DNA of 64,000 nucleotides from Bradyrhizobium diazoefficiens (GCF_018129965.1 NZ_JAFCKW010000005.1:308088-372087); one strand, 5' to 3'. Positions 1-8,632 are shown, counted from the stretch's first letter. The notes: generated by a model not told the origin, from the letters alone. Numbers and translations are program-made.

Positions 1-92
1 GCGGAATTTCAAACAAGATTTCAAACGGTAAAGTGTCTTGAGACGGGTTCGCTCCTGACGTACAGCGACATCACACGGGATGGAAGGGGATC

Positions 93-791
93 ATGGCAGC
101 CGCAGACAAGCCGAATGTGGTCACGACACGGTGGTGGTGGGTCCGGCACGCGCCGGTGCGCAACGACGGCGGCAACATCTACGGACAGAGCGATCTTCCC
201 TGCGACACCAGCGACACCTACGTGTTCAATGCCGTTGCCAAGGTGCTACCGCGCAAGGCGGTCTGGTATTCGAGCAATCTGATGCGGACGCATCAGACCG
301 CCGAAGCGATCTGGGCGGCCGGCTTTCCGAGGCCCGACTCGATGAAGTGGGAGGCGGACCTCGCCGAGCAGAACCTCGGCCGCTGGCAGGGCATGAACCG
401 CGCCCAGTTCGTCGCCAGCCGCCCGGTGGGGTCGAGCTGGTTCGCCGACATCAACGAGCCTGCGCCCGGCGGCGAAAGCTTCATGGACCTCTACAACCGC
501 ACGCGCCGCACCATCGAGCGGATCAACGCCGAGGCGGCCGGACGGGACATCATCGCCGTCGCCCATGGCGGCACCATCAAAGCCGCGCTCGGCCTCGCGC
601 TCGAGGGGCAGCTGGAAAGGGCGCTGTCATTCGACATCGACAATTGCTCGATCACGCGCATCGATCATTTTGCGAGCCCCGAACGCACGGTCTGGCGCTT
701 GCCGATGGTGAACCAGCAGCCCTGGATCGCCGACGATGCCCATGCGGCGATGCATCAACTTGCGGGACCGGAAGTCAAGAAGCTCGCCTGA
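93..791 (+). CDS. Histidine phosphatase family protein (phosphoglycerate mutase-like)
   Basis: A 232-residue protein of the histidine phosphatase superfamily. The phospho-accepting signature RHAP (R18, H19) replaces the commoner RHG. The other expected active-site residues are visible: R65 in the LMRTHQT segment, E92 in DLAEQNLG, and the second histidine H158 in AHGGT. This family removes or transfers phosphate through a phosphohistidine; the substrate cannot be read from sequence. There is no signal peptide, so it should be cytoplasmic. The ATG at 93 follows GGAAGGGGA, a good ribosome binding site, and is preferred to the out-of-frame ATG at 80. It is followed after 120 bp, which hold a palindromic repeat, by an SDR gene in the same direction. 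In Bradyrhizobium such phosphatases often sit with phosphotransferase and acyl-CoA genes (recalled, not checked). Confidence 0.9.
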   Translation: MAAADKPNVVTTRWWWVRHAPVRNDGGNIYGQSDLPCDTSDTYVFNAVAKVLPRKAVWYSSNLMRTHQTAEAIWAAGFPRPDSMKWEADLAEQNLGRWQGMNRAQFVASRPVGSSWFADINEPAPGGESFMDLYNRTRRTIERINAEAAGRDIIAVAHGGTIKAALGLALEGQLERALSFDIDNCSITRIDHFASPERTVWRLPMVNQQPWIADDAHAAMHQLAGPEVKKLA

Positions 792-799
792 GTTAAGCC

Positions 800-879
800 G
801 TCATTCCGGGACGGTCCAAATGATCGGACCCGGAATCTCGAGATTCCGGGTCCGATGCTTTGCATCGTCCCGGAATGAC
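800..879. repeat. Nested palindromic intergenic repeat (Bradyrhizobium type)
   Basis: The outer arms GTCATTCCGGGACG (800-813) and CGTCCCGGAATGAC (866-879) are perfect inverted copies. Inside them lies a second perfect 32-base palindrome, 824-855. A closely related element lies at 47301-47380, between rpoA and rplQ. As RNA, the element would fold into a long two-level hairpin between the phosphatase and the SDR gene. Confidence 0.85.
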
Positions 880-911
880 ATTGAACACGAAGATCAATCT
901 GGGAGAGAAAC

Positions 912-1679
912 ATGACCTTGTTCGACATGAAGGGCAAAGTTGCCGTCATCACCGGCTCGACGCGCGGAATCGGGCTTGCGATCGCCGAGCGCATGGCCGA
1001 GCACGGCGCCAAGGTCGTGATCTCCTCGCGCAAGGCCGACGTCTGCGACCAGGTCGCCAAGGGGATCAACGACAGGTTCGGCAAGGGCACGGCGGTCGCG
1101 ATCGCCGCGAACATCTCGTCGAAGGAAAACCTGCAGAACCTGATCGACGAGAGCAACCGCGTCTTCGGCAAGATCGACGTGCTGGTCTGCAACGCCGCGT
1201 CGAACCCGTATTACGGTCCGCTCGCCGGCATCTCCGACGACCAGTTCCGGAAGATCCTCGACAACAACATCGTCGCCAACAACTGGCTGATCTCGATGGT
1301 GGTGCCGCAGATGATCGAGCGCAAGGACGGCTCGATCATCATCGTTTCCTCGATCGGCGGCCTCAAGGGCTCGACCATCCTCGGCGCCTACGCGATCTCG
1401 AAGGCCGCCGACATGCAGCTCGCGCGCAACCTCGCCTGCGAATACGGCCCGCACAACATCCGCGTGAACTGCATCGCGCCCGGTCTGATCAAGACCGATT
1501 TCGCCAAGGCGCTGTGGGACAATCCGGAGAACCTGAAGGCGTCGACATCGCGCTCTCCGCTGCTCCGCATCGGCATCCCCGACGAGATCGCCGGCGCCGC
1601 CGTGTTCCTGGGCTCGAAGGCCGGCGACTTCATGACCGGCCAGACCATGGTGATCGACGGCGGCGCGACGATCAGCTGA
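912..1679 (+). CDS. SDR family NAD(P)-dependent oxidoreductase
   Basis: A 255-residue classical short-chain dehydrogenase/reductase. The cofactor motif TGSTRGIG spans residues 14-21, the structural NAA motif is at about 94-96 (CNAAS), and the catalytic Ser (about 147), Tyr160 and Lys164 (YAISK) are present. The C-terminal TGQTMVIDGG segment is also typical of the family. It interconverts an alcohol and a ketone (or an enoyl/ketoacyl substrate) with NAD(P)H in the cytoplasm; the specific substrate is unknown. The ATG at 912 is preceded by GGGAGAGAAAC, a clear ribosome binding site. It lies downstream of the histidine phosphatase and may be co-transcribed with it. A stem-loop follows at 1698-1724. 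Confidence 0.93.
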   Translation: MTLFDMKGKVAVITGSTRGIGLAIAERMAEHGAKVVISSRKADVCDQVAKGINDRFGKGTAVAIAANISSKENLQNLIDESNRVFGKIDVLVCNAASNPYYGPLAGISDDQFRKILDNNIVANNWLISMVVPQMIERKDGSIIIVSSIGGLKGSTILGAYAISKAADMQLARNLACEYGPHNIRVNCIAPGLIKTDFAKALWDNPENLKASTSRSPLLRIGIPDEIAGAAVFLGSKAGDFMTGQTMVIDGGATIS

Positions 1680-1697
1680 TCTCGCCTACCTGAAGGG

Positions 1698-1724
1698 AAG
1701 GTGGTTGGAGGAACCAACCACTTT
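1698..1724 (+). terminator. Stem-loop, possible terminator after the SDR gene
   Basis: The arms AAGGTGGTTGG (1698-1708) and CCAACCACTTT (1714-1724) pair with one G-U around the loop AGGAA. Only three T residues follow, so as an intrinsic terminator it would be weak. Confidence 0.5.
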
Positions 1725-1789
1725 CCGGCTCGTTAGCCCGCGCATTCATCGTCGACCGGCATGGGAGGCGAGGGCTAAGAGCGAGTCAG

Positions 1790-3757
1790 ATGATCCCCAC
1801 GGTGATCAAGCCGCAATCGTCCGACGACGTCTCCGCGATGATCGTCACGGTGGGCGCGGCGATCCTCAGCATCATCATCGTCGCGGCGCTTTATCTCGGG
1901 CGTGAAATCTTCGTTCCCGTCGCGCTCGCCATCCTGCTGAGCTTCGTGCTCGCAGCTCCAGTCAGGCTGATACAGCGGCTTCACGCCCCGCGGGCGCTGG
2001 CGGTGGTGGGTGTGGTGCTGTTCGCCTTCGCGATCATTTTCGCGCTGGGGAGCGTGATCGCGACGCAGCTCAATGGCCTCGCGGGCGATCTGCCGAAATA
2101 CCAGGCGACGATCCTGTCCAAGATCCAATCAGTGCGCGGCGTGGCCGGCGGCAGTTCCACGCTCGAGCGTGCCGCCGAGATGCTTCAGGACCTCGGCAAG
2201 GAGCTGGACAAGCCCAAGTCCGTCGCGCCCGCCAATCCGCTGACCTCGGGCCCGGTTGGCAAGACCGGCGTGAAGCCGGTGCCGGTCGAGGTGCTGCAGC
2301 CCGATCCGGGCGCGCTGGAGAGCTTGCGCTCGTTGATCGCGCCGCTGGTGTCGCCGCTGGCGACGACGGGGATCATCGTCATTTTCGTGATCTTCATCCT
2401 GATCCAGCGCGAGGATCTGCGAAACCGCCTCATCAGGCTGGCCGGCTCACACGATTTGCAGCGCACCACCGCGGCGCTCGATGACGCCGCGGCGCGGCTG
2501 AGCCGGCTTTTCCTCAACCAGCTCATGCTCAACACCGGCTTCGGCGTGTTGATCGGCACCGGCCTGTGGCTGATCGGGATTCCCAGCGCGGCGCTGTGGG
2601 GCATTCTGGCCGCCGTGCTGCGCTTCGTGCCCTATATCGGCTCCATCATCGCGGCAGCGTTCCCGCTCGCGCTCGCGGTCGCCGTCGATCCCGGCTGGTG
2701 GATGCTGGCCTGGACCGCGGCGCTGTTCTTCGTGATCGAACCCTTGGTCGGGCAGGTGGTCGAGCCGCTGTTGTATGGCCGCACCACGGGCCTTTCGCCC
2801 GTCGCCGTCGTTGTCTCCGCGACGTTCTGGACGGCGCTGTGGGGGCCGATCGGTCTGGTGCTCGCAACACCGCTGACCGTATGTCTCGTCGTGCTGGGCC
2901 GCCACGTCGAAAGGCTGTCCTTCCTGGACGTCATGTTCGGCGACCGCCCGGCGCTGTCGCCGCCGGAGATTTTCTATCAGCGCATGCTGGCGGGCGATCC
3001 GACCGAGGCCGCCGAGAAGGCCGAGCAGTTCCTCAAGGAGAGGTCGCTTGCGGCCTATTACGATGAAGTCGCGCTGAAGGGCATGCAACTGGCCCAGTCG
3101 GACCTCGATCGCGCGGCGCTGGACCAGACACGGCTCGCTCGCATCCGCGATACCGTGGTGGAATTCGTCGACGATCTCTCCGACCAGGGGGATGGCGGTC
3201 CTGCATCAGATGAGCGGACCGAGGATGCCGAAGCGGTCGATGCCGTTGAAACCGTCGCCCCGGCCAACGACCAGCCGGACATTCCCGTGCTGAATGCAGC
3301 GAAACTCGCCGAGCCGTTTCGTGGCGAGAATCCCGTGCTCTGTATTGGTGGCCGGACCATGCTCGACGAGGCCGGCGCCATCATGCTGGCGCAGCTGTGC
3401 CGCGCGCATGGTGTCGGCAGCCGTGTCGAAGGGCCGGAGGCCTTGTCGACCGCCAACATCTTCCGTCTGGAGACATCTGGCGTGGCTCTGGTCTGCCTGA
3501 GCTATGTCGGCATCACCAGCCCGGCGCATTTGCGCTACGCGGTGCGCCGGCTTCGCCGCAAGCTGCCGCAGGCGTCCATCATGGTGGGATGCTGGGCGGA
3601 AGATGTCCCGAACATCGACGAGCTGCGTGAGACGGCAAAGGCCGATCTGTTTGCGACGTCGCTGCGCGAGGCGGCGCAGATCGTCGTCGCCATGGCGCAA
3701 GGCCAGCACGGCTCCACGCCGTCGGTTGCGGAGCCGGCCGTGTTGGCGCTGGCCTGA
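1790..3757 (+). CDS. AI-2E family transporter with a large C-terminal cytoplasmic domain
   Basis: A 655-residue inner-membrane protein. Residues about 15-385 match the AI-2E/PerM/TqsA exporter family, with hydrophobic helices near 17-40, 45-95, 185-205 and a cluster at 240-365, and the family segments VPYIGSIIAA and EPLLYGR. Usual family members end soon after this, at about 350-400 residues. Here roughly 270 more residues follow: an acidic linker rich in D and E (about 465-495), then an alpha/beta domain at about 505-640 that reads like a Rossmann or B12-binding fold (PVLCIGGRTMLDEAGAIMLA, then an alternating strand-helix pattern) but lacks the DXHXXG cobalamin motif. What the family exports differs between members, so the substrate is unknown. 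It ends three bases from the convergent serine hydrolase gene. Confidence 0.88.
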   Translation: MIPTVIKPQSSDDVSAMIVTVGAAILSIIIVAALYLGREIFVPVALAILLSFVLAAPVRLIQRLHAPRALAVVGVVLFAFAIIFALGSVIATQLNGLAGDLPKYQATILSKIQSVRGVAGGSSTLERAAEMLQDLGKELDKPKSVAPANPLTSGPVGKTGVKPVPVEVLQPDPGALESLRSLIAPLVSPLATTGIIVIFVIFILIQREDLRNRLIRLAGSHDLQRTTAALDDAAARLSRLFLNQLMLNTGFGVLIGTGLWLIGIPSAALWGILAAVLRFVPYIGSIIAAAFPLALAVAVDPGWWMLAWTAALFFVIEPLVGQVVEPLLYGRTTGLSPVAVVVSATFWTALWGPIGLVLATPLTVCLVVLGRHVERLSFLDVMFGDRPALSPPEIFYQRMLAGDPTEAAEKAEQFLKERSLAAYYDEVALKGMQLAQSDLDRAALDQTRLARIRDTVVEFVDDLSDQGDGGPASDERTEDAEAVDAVETVAPANDQPDIPVLNAAKLAEPFRGENPVLCIGGRTMLDEAGAIMLAQLCRAHGVGSRVEGPEALSTANIFRLETSGVALVCLSYVGITSPAHLRYAVRRLRRKLPQASIMVGCWAEDVPNIDELRETAKADLFATSLREAAQIVVAMAQGQHGSTPSVAEPAVLALA

Positions 3758-3760
3758 AGG

Positions 3761-4981
3761 CTACTCCACCGCCGCGTAAACGAGGTCCCTCACCAAGGTC
3801 CGGGTATGGTCACGCTGGCCCGGGCCCTGGCTCATGAGCACCGTGAACAGATCCTCCTTCGGATCGATCCAGAAGAACGTCCCCGCGATCCCGCTCCAGA
3901 AGTAATTGCCGACGCTGCCGGGGAAGGGCGCGATGCCGGCCTCGCGGCGGACGGCGAAGCCGAGACCGAAGCCGTGGCCGGGCGACAGCAGCGTGCCGTT
4001 GGTCACGACATCAGGCCCGAGATGGTCGGACGCCATCAGCTCCAGCGTCTTGCGGCCGATGATCCTGTTGCCGTCGAGCGTGCCGCCATTGCGCAGCATC
4101 AGCGCGAAGCGGGCGTAATCCATCGTGGTCGAGACGAGACCGCCGCCGCCGGACTCCATGATCGGCTTTTCCAGCGGACTGAACAGCGCGACCTTGTCGC
4201 CGGTCCAGGGATCGGCCGCGAACGGCTCGGCGAGCCGGCCGGCATTGGTCTCGGCTGTCGAGAAGCCGGTCTCGGTCATCTGCAAGGGCGCGATGATGCG
4301 CTCATTCAGGAAGGCGCCGAGCGACTTGCCGCTGACGACCTCGATGATGCGGCCGAGGATGTCGGTGGAGCGGCTGTAGTTGAATTCGTCGCCGGGGTGG
4401 CAGACCAGCGGAAAGCTCGCCACCAGCGCCGCGTGCTCGGCATTGGTGATCTTGCGGCTGCGTACCCGCGAGTCCTGGTAGATCTTGTGCACGGGGCCGT
4501 CGCCCTGGTGTTCGTAGGTCAGGCCGGAGGTATGGCGGAGCAGGTCCTGCACCGTCATCGGCCGCTTTGGCGGCACCAGTTCCAGCTTGCCGTCGCCGAC
4601 GACGCCGACCTTTTGGTTCGCGAACTCCGGAATGAACTTGGCGACGGGATCACCGAGCAGCAGATGGCCGTCCTCGACCAGCGCCATGATGCCGACCGAT
4701 ACGATCGGCTTGGTCATCGAGAAGATGCGAAAGATCGAATCGAGCGCCATCGGCGCGGACCCGGTCGGGCTCTGCTTGCCGAGGGCCTCGAACCAGCCGA
4801 TCTGGCCGCGCCGGGCCACCAGCACGGTGATGCCGGGGATGGTTCCCTTGTCGATCTCGCGCTTGAAGGCATCCGACATCGCCTGCAGGCGAGGACGCGA
4901 CAGGCCCAGTGTTTCGGGCCTCGCCTCGGGCAAGGGCGGTGTTGCTGCGGCATGAGGGGCGGTTGCGGCGGTCATGTTCAC
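3761..4981 (-). CDS. Serine hydrolase domain-containing protein (beta-lactamase/class C-like)
   Basis: A 406-residue member of the beta-lactamase-related serine hydrolase family (Pfam Beta-lactamase), which includes esterases, DD-peptidases and class C-like enzymes. The nucleophile motif SMTK (SxxK) lies in the segment FRIFSMTKPIVSVG, and a tyrosine in FNYSRSTDILG fits the second motif. No signal peptide is evident: the N-terminus is Ala/Pro-rich. A cytoplasmic esterase is therefore likelier than a secreted beta-lactamase. The substrate is not predictable. It is transcribed towards the AI-2E permease gene, with a three-base gap between the stop codons. The true class D beta-lactamase of this window is at 60272-61123. 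Confidence 0.88.
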   Translation of the reverse strand: MNMTAATAPHAAATPPLPEARPETLGLSRPRLQAMSDAFKREIDKGTIPGITVLVARRGQIGWFEALGKQSPTGSAPMALDSIFRIFSMTKPIVSVGIMALVEDGHLLLGDPVAKFIPEFANQKVGVVGDGKLELVPPKRPMTVQDLLRHTSGLTYEHQGDGPVHKIYQDSRVRSRKITNAEHAALVASFPLVCHPGDEFNYSRSTDILGRIIEVVSGKSLGAFLNERIIAPLQMTETGFSTAETNAGRLAEPFAADPWTGDKVALFSPLEKPIMESGGGGLVSTTMDYARFALMLRNGGTLDGNRIIGRKTLELMASDHLGPDVVTNGTLLSPGHGFGLGFAVRREAGIAPFPGSVGNYFWSGIAGTFFWIDPKEDLFTVLMSQGPGQRDHTRTLVRDLVYAAVE

Positions 4982-5140
4982 TCCCGGGGGCTCATTATTG
5001 TCGGGGCCGAACTGTGGCCCAGAAGGCGTTGCACAAACAAGCGAAGCCAGCGCGCCTCACCCTTGCAATCCGGTCTTGCAATCCAGCCGCCCCCTGTGCT
5101 TGAAAGCGGCCCTGATCCGCGCGGTGACGTGAGGGTCCGT

Positions 5141-5216
5141 AGGAGTGTAGCTCAATTGGTAGAGCACCGGTCTCCAAAACCGGGGGTCGCAGGTTCGAGC
5201 CCTGCCACTCCTGCCA
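5141..5216 (+). tRNA. trnW: tRNA-Trp (anticodon CCA)
   Basis: A 76-base cloverleaf with encoded CCA end. The acceptor stem is AGGAGTG/CACTCCT, the D arm GCTC-AATTGGTA-GAGC, the anticodon stem CCGGT/ACCGG with loop CTCCAAA giving anticodon CCA, and the T arm GCAGG-TTCGAGC-CCTGC. The linkage tRNA-Trp, secE, nusG is conserved in alphaproteobacteria, which supports the call. Confidence 0.98.
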
Positions 5217-5559
5217 GCTAATCCGACAATGAGGATCGACAGGCAGGACAGCGGCGGAGCCGAAAGCTCGGACCGGGGGTGATGGGAACGGGGTAAGCCC
5301 TTGATCCGGATCAGGTCCACAAGCCAGGGCCGTGCGTATCCCGGCTGGCTCGCACCTTGACCTTTGACCGCATCCGCAGTATCTACCCCGCACTCGCAGC
5401 CGGCCCGTTAAACGCGGATCTCCGGCGCGGCTTTGAAATCCCCGAACAATCGAGCCCGGTATCCGGCTCATCCTTCGAAATAGAGGGCTGGGCCAACGGC
5501 GGCTGTTCGGATCCCTGAAATTCATTGGCGTCCGGCGACGGACGTTGGACATTCAAACG
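5217..5559 (+). other. Intergenic region between tRNA-Trp and secE
   Basis: This 343-base stretch has no convincing coding content. It holds a good sigma70-like promoter candidate at 5357-5385, listed separately, which would give a leader of about 170 bases before secE. Confidence 0.6.
5357..5385 (+). promoter_or_regulatory. Candidate sigma70 promoter for secE-nusG
   Basis: A -35 box TTGACC (5357-5362) is separated by 17 bases from a -10 box TATCTA (5380-5385). Spacing and both hexamers fit the housekeeping consensus. Expected start of transcription is near 5392. Confidence 0.5.
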
Positions 5560-5751
5560 ATGGCAGTCAGCCCGTTCAAGTTCTTGCAGGAAGTGCGCTC
5601 GGAGACCGCCAAGGTCACCTGGCCGACCCGTCGTGAGACCACGATTACCACCATCATGGTGTTCGTCATGGTCGCGGTGGCCTCGATCTTCTTCTTCGCC
5701 GCCGACCAGATCATCCGCGTCCTCATCACTTTCCTTTTGGGCATTCACTGA
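5560..5751 (+). CDS. secE: Preprotein translocase subunit SecE
   Basis: A 63-residue single-span SecE, the essential small partner of SecY in the inner-membrane protein-conducting channel. The amphipathic N-terminal helix (FKFLQEVRSETAKVTWPTR) contains the conserved KVTWP segment and is followed by one hydrophobic helix, about residues 25-60. The ATG at 5560 gives the usual short alphaproteobacterial form; an in-frame TTG at 5545 would add five residues and is less likely. The stop codon overlaps the nusG start by one base (TGATG), so the two are translationally coupled. Its partner secY is at 42591-43922. Confidence 0.96.
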   Translation: MAVSPFKFLQEVRSETAKVTWPTRRETTITTIMVFVMVAVASIFFFAADQIIRVLITFLLGIH

Positions 5752-6308
5752 TGGCTACAGCCGCTGCAACCCAATCGACCGACAAGCGCTGGTACATCGT
5801 CCACGCCTATTCGAACTTCGAGAAGAAGGTCGCCGAATCCATCCGCGAGCAGGCCAAGCAGCGCGGGCTGGAGGAGCTGTTCGAGCTGGTGCTGGTTCCG
5901 ACCGAGAAGGTCACGGAAGTGCGCCGCGGCCGCAAGATCGACGCCGAGCGCAAGTTCTTCCCGGGCTACGTGCTGGTGAAGATGAAGCTGACCGACGAGG
6001 CGTTTCATCTGATCAAGAACACGCCGAAGGTCACGGGCTTCCTCGGCGCCGAAAACAAGCCGATGCCGATTTCCGAATCGGAAGCCATGCGCATCCTGCA
6101 CCAGGTGCAGGAAGGCGTTGAGCGGCCGAAGGCATCGGTGTCGTTCGAGATCGGCGAGAACGTGCGCGTGGCCGACGGCCCGTTCGCCTCGTTCTCGGGT
6201 GTGGTCGAGGAAATCGACGAGGCGCGTTCGCGCGTGAAGGTCGCGGTGTCGATCTTCGGTCGCGCCACGCCGGTCGAGCTGGAATTCGGTCAGGTCGAGA
6301 AGGTCTGA
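5751..6308 (+). CDS. nusG: Transcription termination/antitermination protein NusG
   Basis: A 185-residue NusG. The N-terminal NGN domain (about 10-115) binds the RNA polymerase clamp and contains the typical WYIVHAYSNFEKKVAE and FFPGYVLVKM segments. The C-terminal KOW domain (about 130-185, with VRVADGPFASFSGVVEEID) contacts Rho or ribosomal protein S10. It links transcription to translation and to Rho termination. The start overlaps the secE stop by one base. It is followed by rplK after 132 bases containing a stem-loop. Confidence 0.98.
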   Translation: MATAAATQSTDKRWYIVHAYSNFEKKVAESIREQAKQRGLEELFELVLVPTEKVTEVRRGRKIDAERKFFPGYVLVKMKLTDEAFHLIKNTPKVTGFLGAENKPMPISESEAMRILHQVQEGVERPKASVSFEIGENVRVADGPFASFSGVVEEIDEARSRVKVAVSIFGRATPVELEFGQVEKV

Positions 6309-6317
6309 TCGTTTGAG

Positions 6318-6340
6318 GCGTGAGGCTTCTGGCCTCACGC
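6318..6340 (+). promoter_or_regulatory. Stem-loop in the nusG-rplK gap
   Basis: GCGTGAGGC (6318-6326) pairs perfectly with GCCTCACGC (6332-6340) around a five-base loop. No T-run follows, so it is more likely an RNA processing or leader element of rplKA than a terminator. Its role is not known. Confidence 0.4.
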
Positions 6341-6440
6341 GATAAGAGGCCGTGGGAGGGAGAGGGCGGTTGCCAGCCGCTCCGACCCAGACCACGAACC
6401 TGAAACCGCCGGCGATCTGCCGGCACAACAGGAGTGTTAC

Positions 6441-6869
6441 ATGGCAAAGAAAGTGACCGGATACCTGAAGCTTCAGGTCCCGGCCGGTGCGGCGAATCCC
6501 TCGCCCCCGATCGGTCCCGCGCTTGGTCAGCGCGGTCTCAACATCATGGAGTTCTGCAAGGCGTTCAACGCCCAGACCCAGAAGGAAGAGAAGAACACCC
6601 CGATTCCCGTCGTGATCACGATCTACGCCGATCGTTCGTTCACGTTCGAGATGAAGACGCCCCCGATGTCGTTCTTCCTCAAGCAGGCCGCCAAGATCCA
6701 GTCCGGCTCGAAGGCGCCGGGCCGTGACAAGGCCGGCAAGGTGACCAAGGCGCAGGTGCGCGAGATCGCCGAGAAGAAGATGAAGGATCTGAATTGCGAC
6801 TCGATCGAGTCGGCCATGAAGATGGTCGAGGGCTCTGCCCGCTCGATGGGTCTGGAAGTGGCGGGGTAA
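6441..6869 (+). CDS. rplK: 50S ribosomal protein L11
   Basis: A 142-residue L11, which binds the GTPase-associated region of 23S rRNA with L10/L12. The N-terminal domain shows the proline-rich [19 protein letters not shown] segment, which contacts thiopeptide antibiotics and elongation factors. The C-terminal rRNA-binding domain is complete. ATG 6441 follows AGGAG. rplA begins six bases after the stop, so the two form an rplKA unit. Confidence 0.98.
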   Translation: MAKKVTGYLKLQVPAGAANPSPPIGPALGQRGLNIMEFCKAFNAQTQKEEKNTPIPVVITIYADRSFTFEMKTPPMSFFLKQAAKIQSGSKAPGRDKAGKVTKAQVREIAEKKMKDLNCDSIESAMKMVEGSARSMGLEVAG

Positions 6870-6875
6870 GCGGCT

Positions 6876-7568
6876 ATGGCAATCGGAAAGCGTTTGAACA
6901 AAGCTCGCGAAGGTGTTGATCGCGAAAAGCTTTACCCGCTCGCGGACGCCATCAAGATGGTCAAGGAACGCGCCAAGGCGAAGTTCGACGAGACCATCGA
7001 GGTCGCGATCAATCTCGGCGTCGATCCGCGTCACGCCGACCAGATGGTCCGCGGTGTCGTGACTCTGCCGAACGGCACCGGCCGTACGCTCCGCGTCGGC
7101 GTGTTCGCCCGCGGCGCCAAGGCCGACGAAGCCAAGGCTGCAGGTGCCGACGTCGTCGGCGCCGAGGACCTGGTCGAGAAGGTGCAGAACGGCGCGATCG
7201 ATTTCGACCGCTGCATCGCCACCCCCGACATGATGCCGCTGGTCGGCCGTCTCGGTAAGGTGCTTGGCCCGCGCGGCCTGATGCCGAACCCGAAGATCGG
7301 CACCGTGACCATGGACGTCACCGGTGCGGTGAAGGGTGCCAAGGGCGGCTCGGTCGAGTTCCGGGTCGAGAAGGCCGGCATCCTGCAGGCCGGCGTCGGC
7401 AAGGCCTCGTTCTCCGAGGAAAAGCTGGTCGAGAACATCAAGGCGCTCGCGGACGCGGTCTCCAAGGCCAAGCCCGCCGGCTCCAAGGGAACCTACATCC
7501 AGCGCGTTGCGGTGTCCTCGACGATGGGCCCCGGCGTGAAGGTCGAGCCGGGCACCATTCTCGGTTAA
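6876..7568 (+). CDS. rplA: 50S ribosomal protein L1
   Basis: A 230-residue L1, the mobile stalk protein near the E site, also known in other bacteria to repress its own rplKA message. The signature [17 protein letters not shown] is present and the length is normal. A very strong hairpin follows the stop codon, so rplKA looks like a closed unit. In most bacteria rplJ would come next; here two unrelated genes intervene. Confidence 0.98.
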   Translation: MAIGKRLNKAREGVDREKLYPLADAIKMVKERAKAKFDETIEVAINLGVDPRHADQMVRGVVTLPNGTGRTLRVGVFARGAKADEAKAAGADVVGAEDLVEKVQNGAIDFDRCIATPDMMPLVGRLGKVLGPRGLMPNPKIGTVTMDVTGAVKGAKGGSVEFRVEKAGILQAGVGKASFSEEKLVENIKALADAVSKAKPAGSKGTYIQRVAVSSTMGPGVKVEPGTILG

Positions 7569-7604
7569 GGCTTGCCTCGGCTAAGGTTCGAGAATTGCAT
7601 GAGG

Positions 7605-7640
7605 CGAGGGGCGGAATCGGGCAACCGATTCCGCCCCTCG
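7605..7640 (+). terminator. Strong hairpin terminator after rplA
   Basis: A perfect 16-bp stem, 7605-7620 with 7625-7640, is closed by a GCAA tetraloop and followed by TCGTTT. The T-run is short, but the stem is very stable and sits 37 bases after the rplA stop. Confidence 0.7.
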
Positions 7641-7674
7641 TCGTTTGTGTCGTCGCTCATCGGAAACAAGAACA

Positions 7675-8628
7675 ATGGCTGACAAGGTCCTGATCTACTC
7701 GCGCTTCCCCAAGACGATGATGGCGCGTTTCGCCGAGCGGTTCGAACTGCTCGACACTGTCGGGAAGCCTGCAAGGGAGGTCTTTCCGGCAGAGGATCTC
7801 GGCGGCATCCGCGCGATCCTGACCGGCGGCGCCCAGCCGCTCGGCGCGGAAGCGATGGACCAGTTTCCGAGGCTCGGCGCCATTATCTGCTACGGCACCG
7901 GCTATGACGGCGTCGACCTGAAGGCGGCCGCCGCACGCAATATCGCGGTCGGACACAGTCCAGGGGCCAATGCGGCCTCGGTCGCCGATATCGCGATGAC
8001 CCTGATGCTGGCGACGACGCGGCGAATCCTGGTCGCGGACCAGTATGTCCGCAGCGGCGACTGGGCGGCGTCGAAACAGTCGCCGATGATGCGCCCGCAG
8101 GCCGGCATGCCCGGCCGCCGCATCGGCGTTTACGGCATGGGCGAGATCGGCCGCAAGATTGCCGCGCGCTGCGCGGCCTTCGAGAGCGAGATCGGCTATT
8201 TCAGCCGCAGCAAATATGATCTGCCCTACAAATATTTTCCGACCCTGGAGGCGCTGGCCGACTGGTGCAGCGTCCTGATGATCGCGGTCCGTGCAGGGGC
8301 CGACACCCAGCATGTCGTCAATGCCGATATCCTGAGGCGGCTGGGGGCGGACGGCTATGTCGTCAACATCTCACGCGGCTCGGTCATCGACGAGAAGGCG
8401 CTCGTGGCGGCCCTGACCGACAAGACCATCGCCGGTGCCGGCCTCGACGTCTTCGAGAAGGAACCGCACGCCCCCGACGCGCTGACCGCGCTGCCGAACG
8501 TGGTGTTCGCCCCCCATATCGGCGGCCACACCCTCGAATCGCACGTCGCCATGCAGAACTGCGTGCTGGCGAACCTGGCCGCGTTTTTCGAGGGCAAGCC
8601 GCTGCCTTATGCGGTCAAATCAGCCTGA
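7675..8628 (+). CDS. D-2-hydroxyacid dehydrogenase family protein
   Basis: A 317-residue member of the NAD(P)-dependent D-isomer 2-hydroxyacid dehydrogenases, which reduce 2-keto acids or oxidise D-2-hydroxy acids in the cytoplasm. The dinucleotide motif YGMGEIGRKIA (GxGxxG) lies in the central Rossmann domain. The catalytic triad is visible as Arg in NISRGSVID, Glu in DVFEKEP and His in PHIGGHT. The ATG at 7675 is the natural start; an in-frame codon at 7645 would extend into the terminator region. It sits between rplA and rplJ, an unusual place, and converges on the autotransporter gene with a four-base gap. Glyoxylate/hydroxypyruvate reductase activity is plausible but not shown. Confidence 0.92.
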   Translation: MADKVLIYSRFPKTMMARFAERFELLDTVGKPAREVFPAEDLGGIRAILTGGAQPLGAEAMDQFPRLGAIICYGTGYDGVDLKAAAARNIAVGHSPGANAASVADIAMTLMLATTRRILVADQYVRSGDWAASKQSPMMRPQAGMPGRRIGVYGMGEIGRKIAARCAAFESEIGYFSRSKYDLPYKYFPTLEALADWCSVLMIAVRAGADTQHVVNADILRRLGADGYVVNISRGSVIDEKALVAALTDKTIAGAGLDVFEKEPHAPDALTALPNVVFAPHIGGHTLESHVAMQNCVLANLAAFFEGKPLPYAVKSA

Positions 8629-8632
8629 TAGC

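Noticed and set aside
1..92. End of a gene entering the window
   Set aside because: One frame is open over these bases, but 92 bases carry no recognisable motif, so no gene is called.
80..796. Alternative frame overlapping the histidine phosphatase gene
   Set aside because: Its product is Arg/Gln/His-rich with no motif, while the frame at 93 has the full phosphatase signature and a good ribosome binding site.
3761..4981. A secreted class C beta-lactamase
   Set aside because: There is no signal peptide; only the broader serine hydrolase family can be supported.
5545..5559. TTG start for secE
   Set aside because: It adds five residues not seen in the family; ATG 5560 gives the normal protein.
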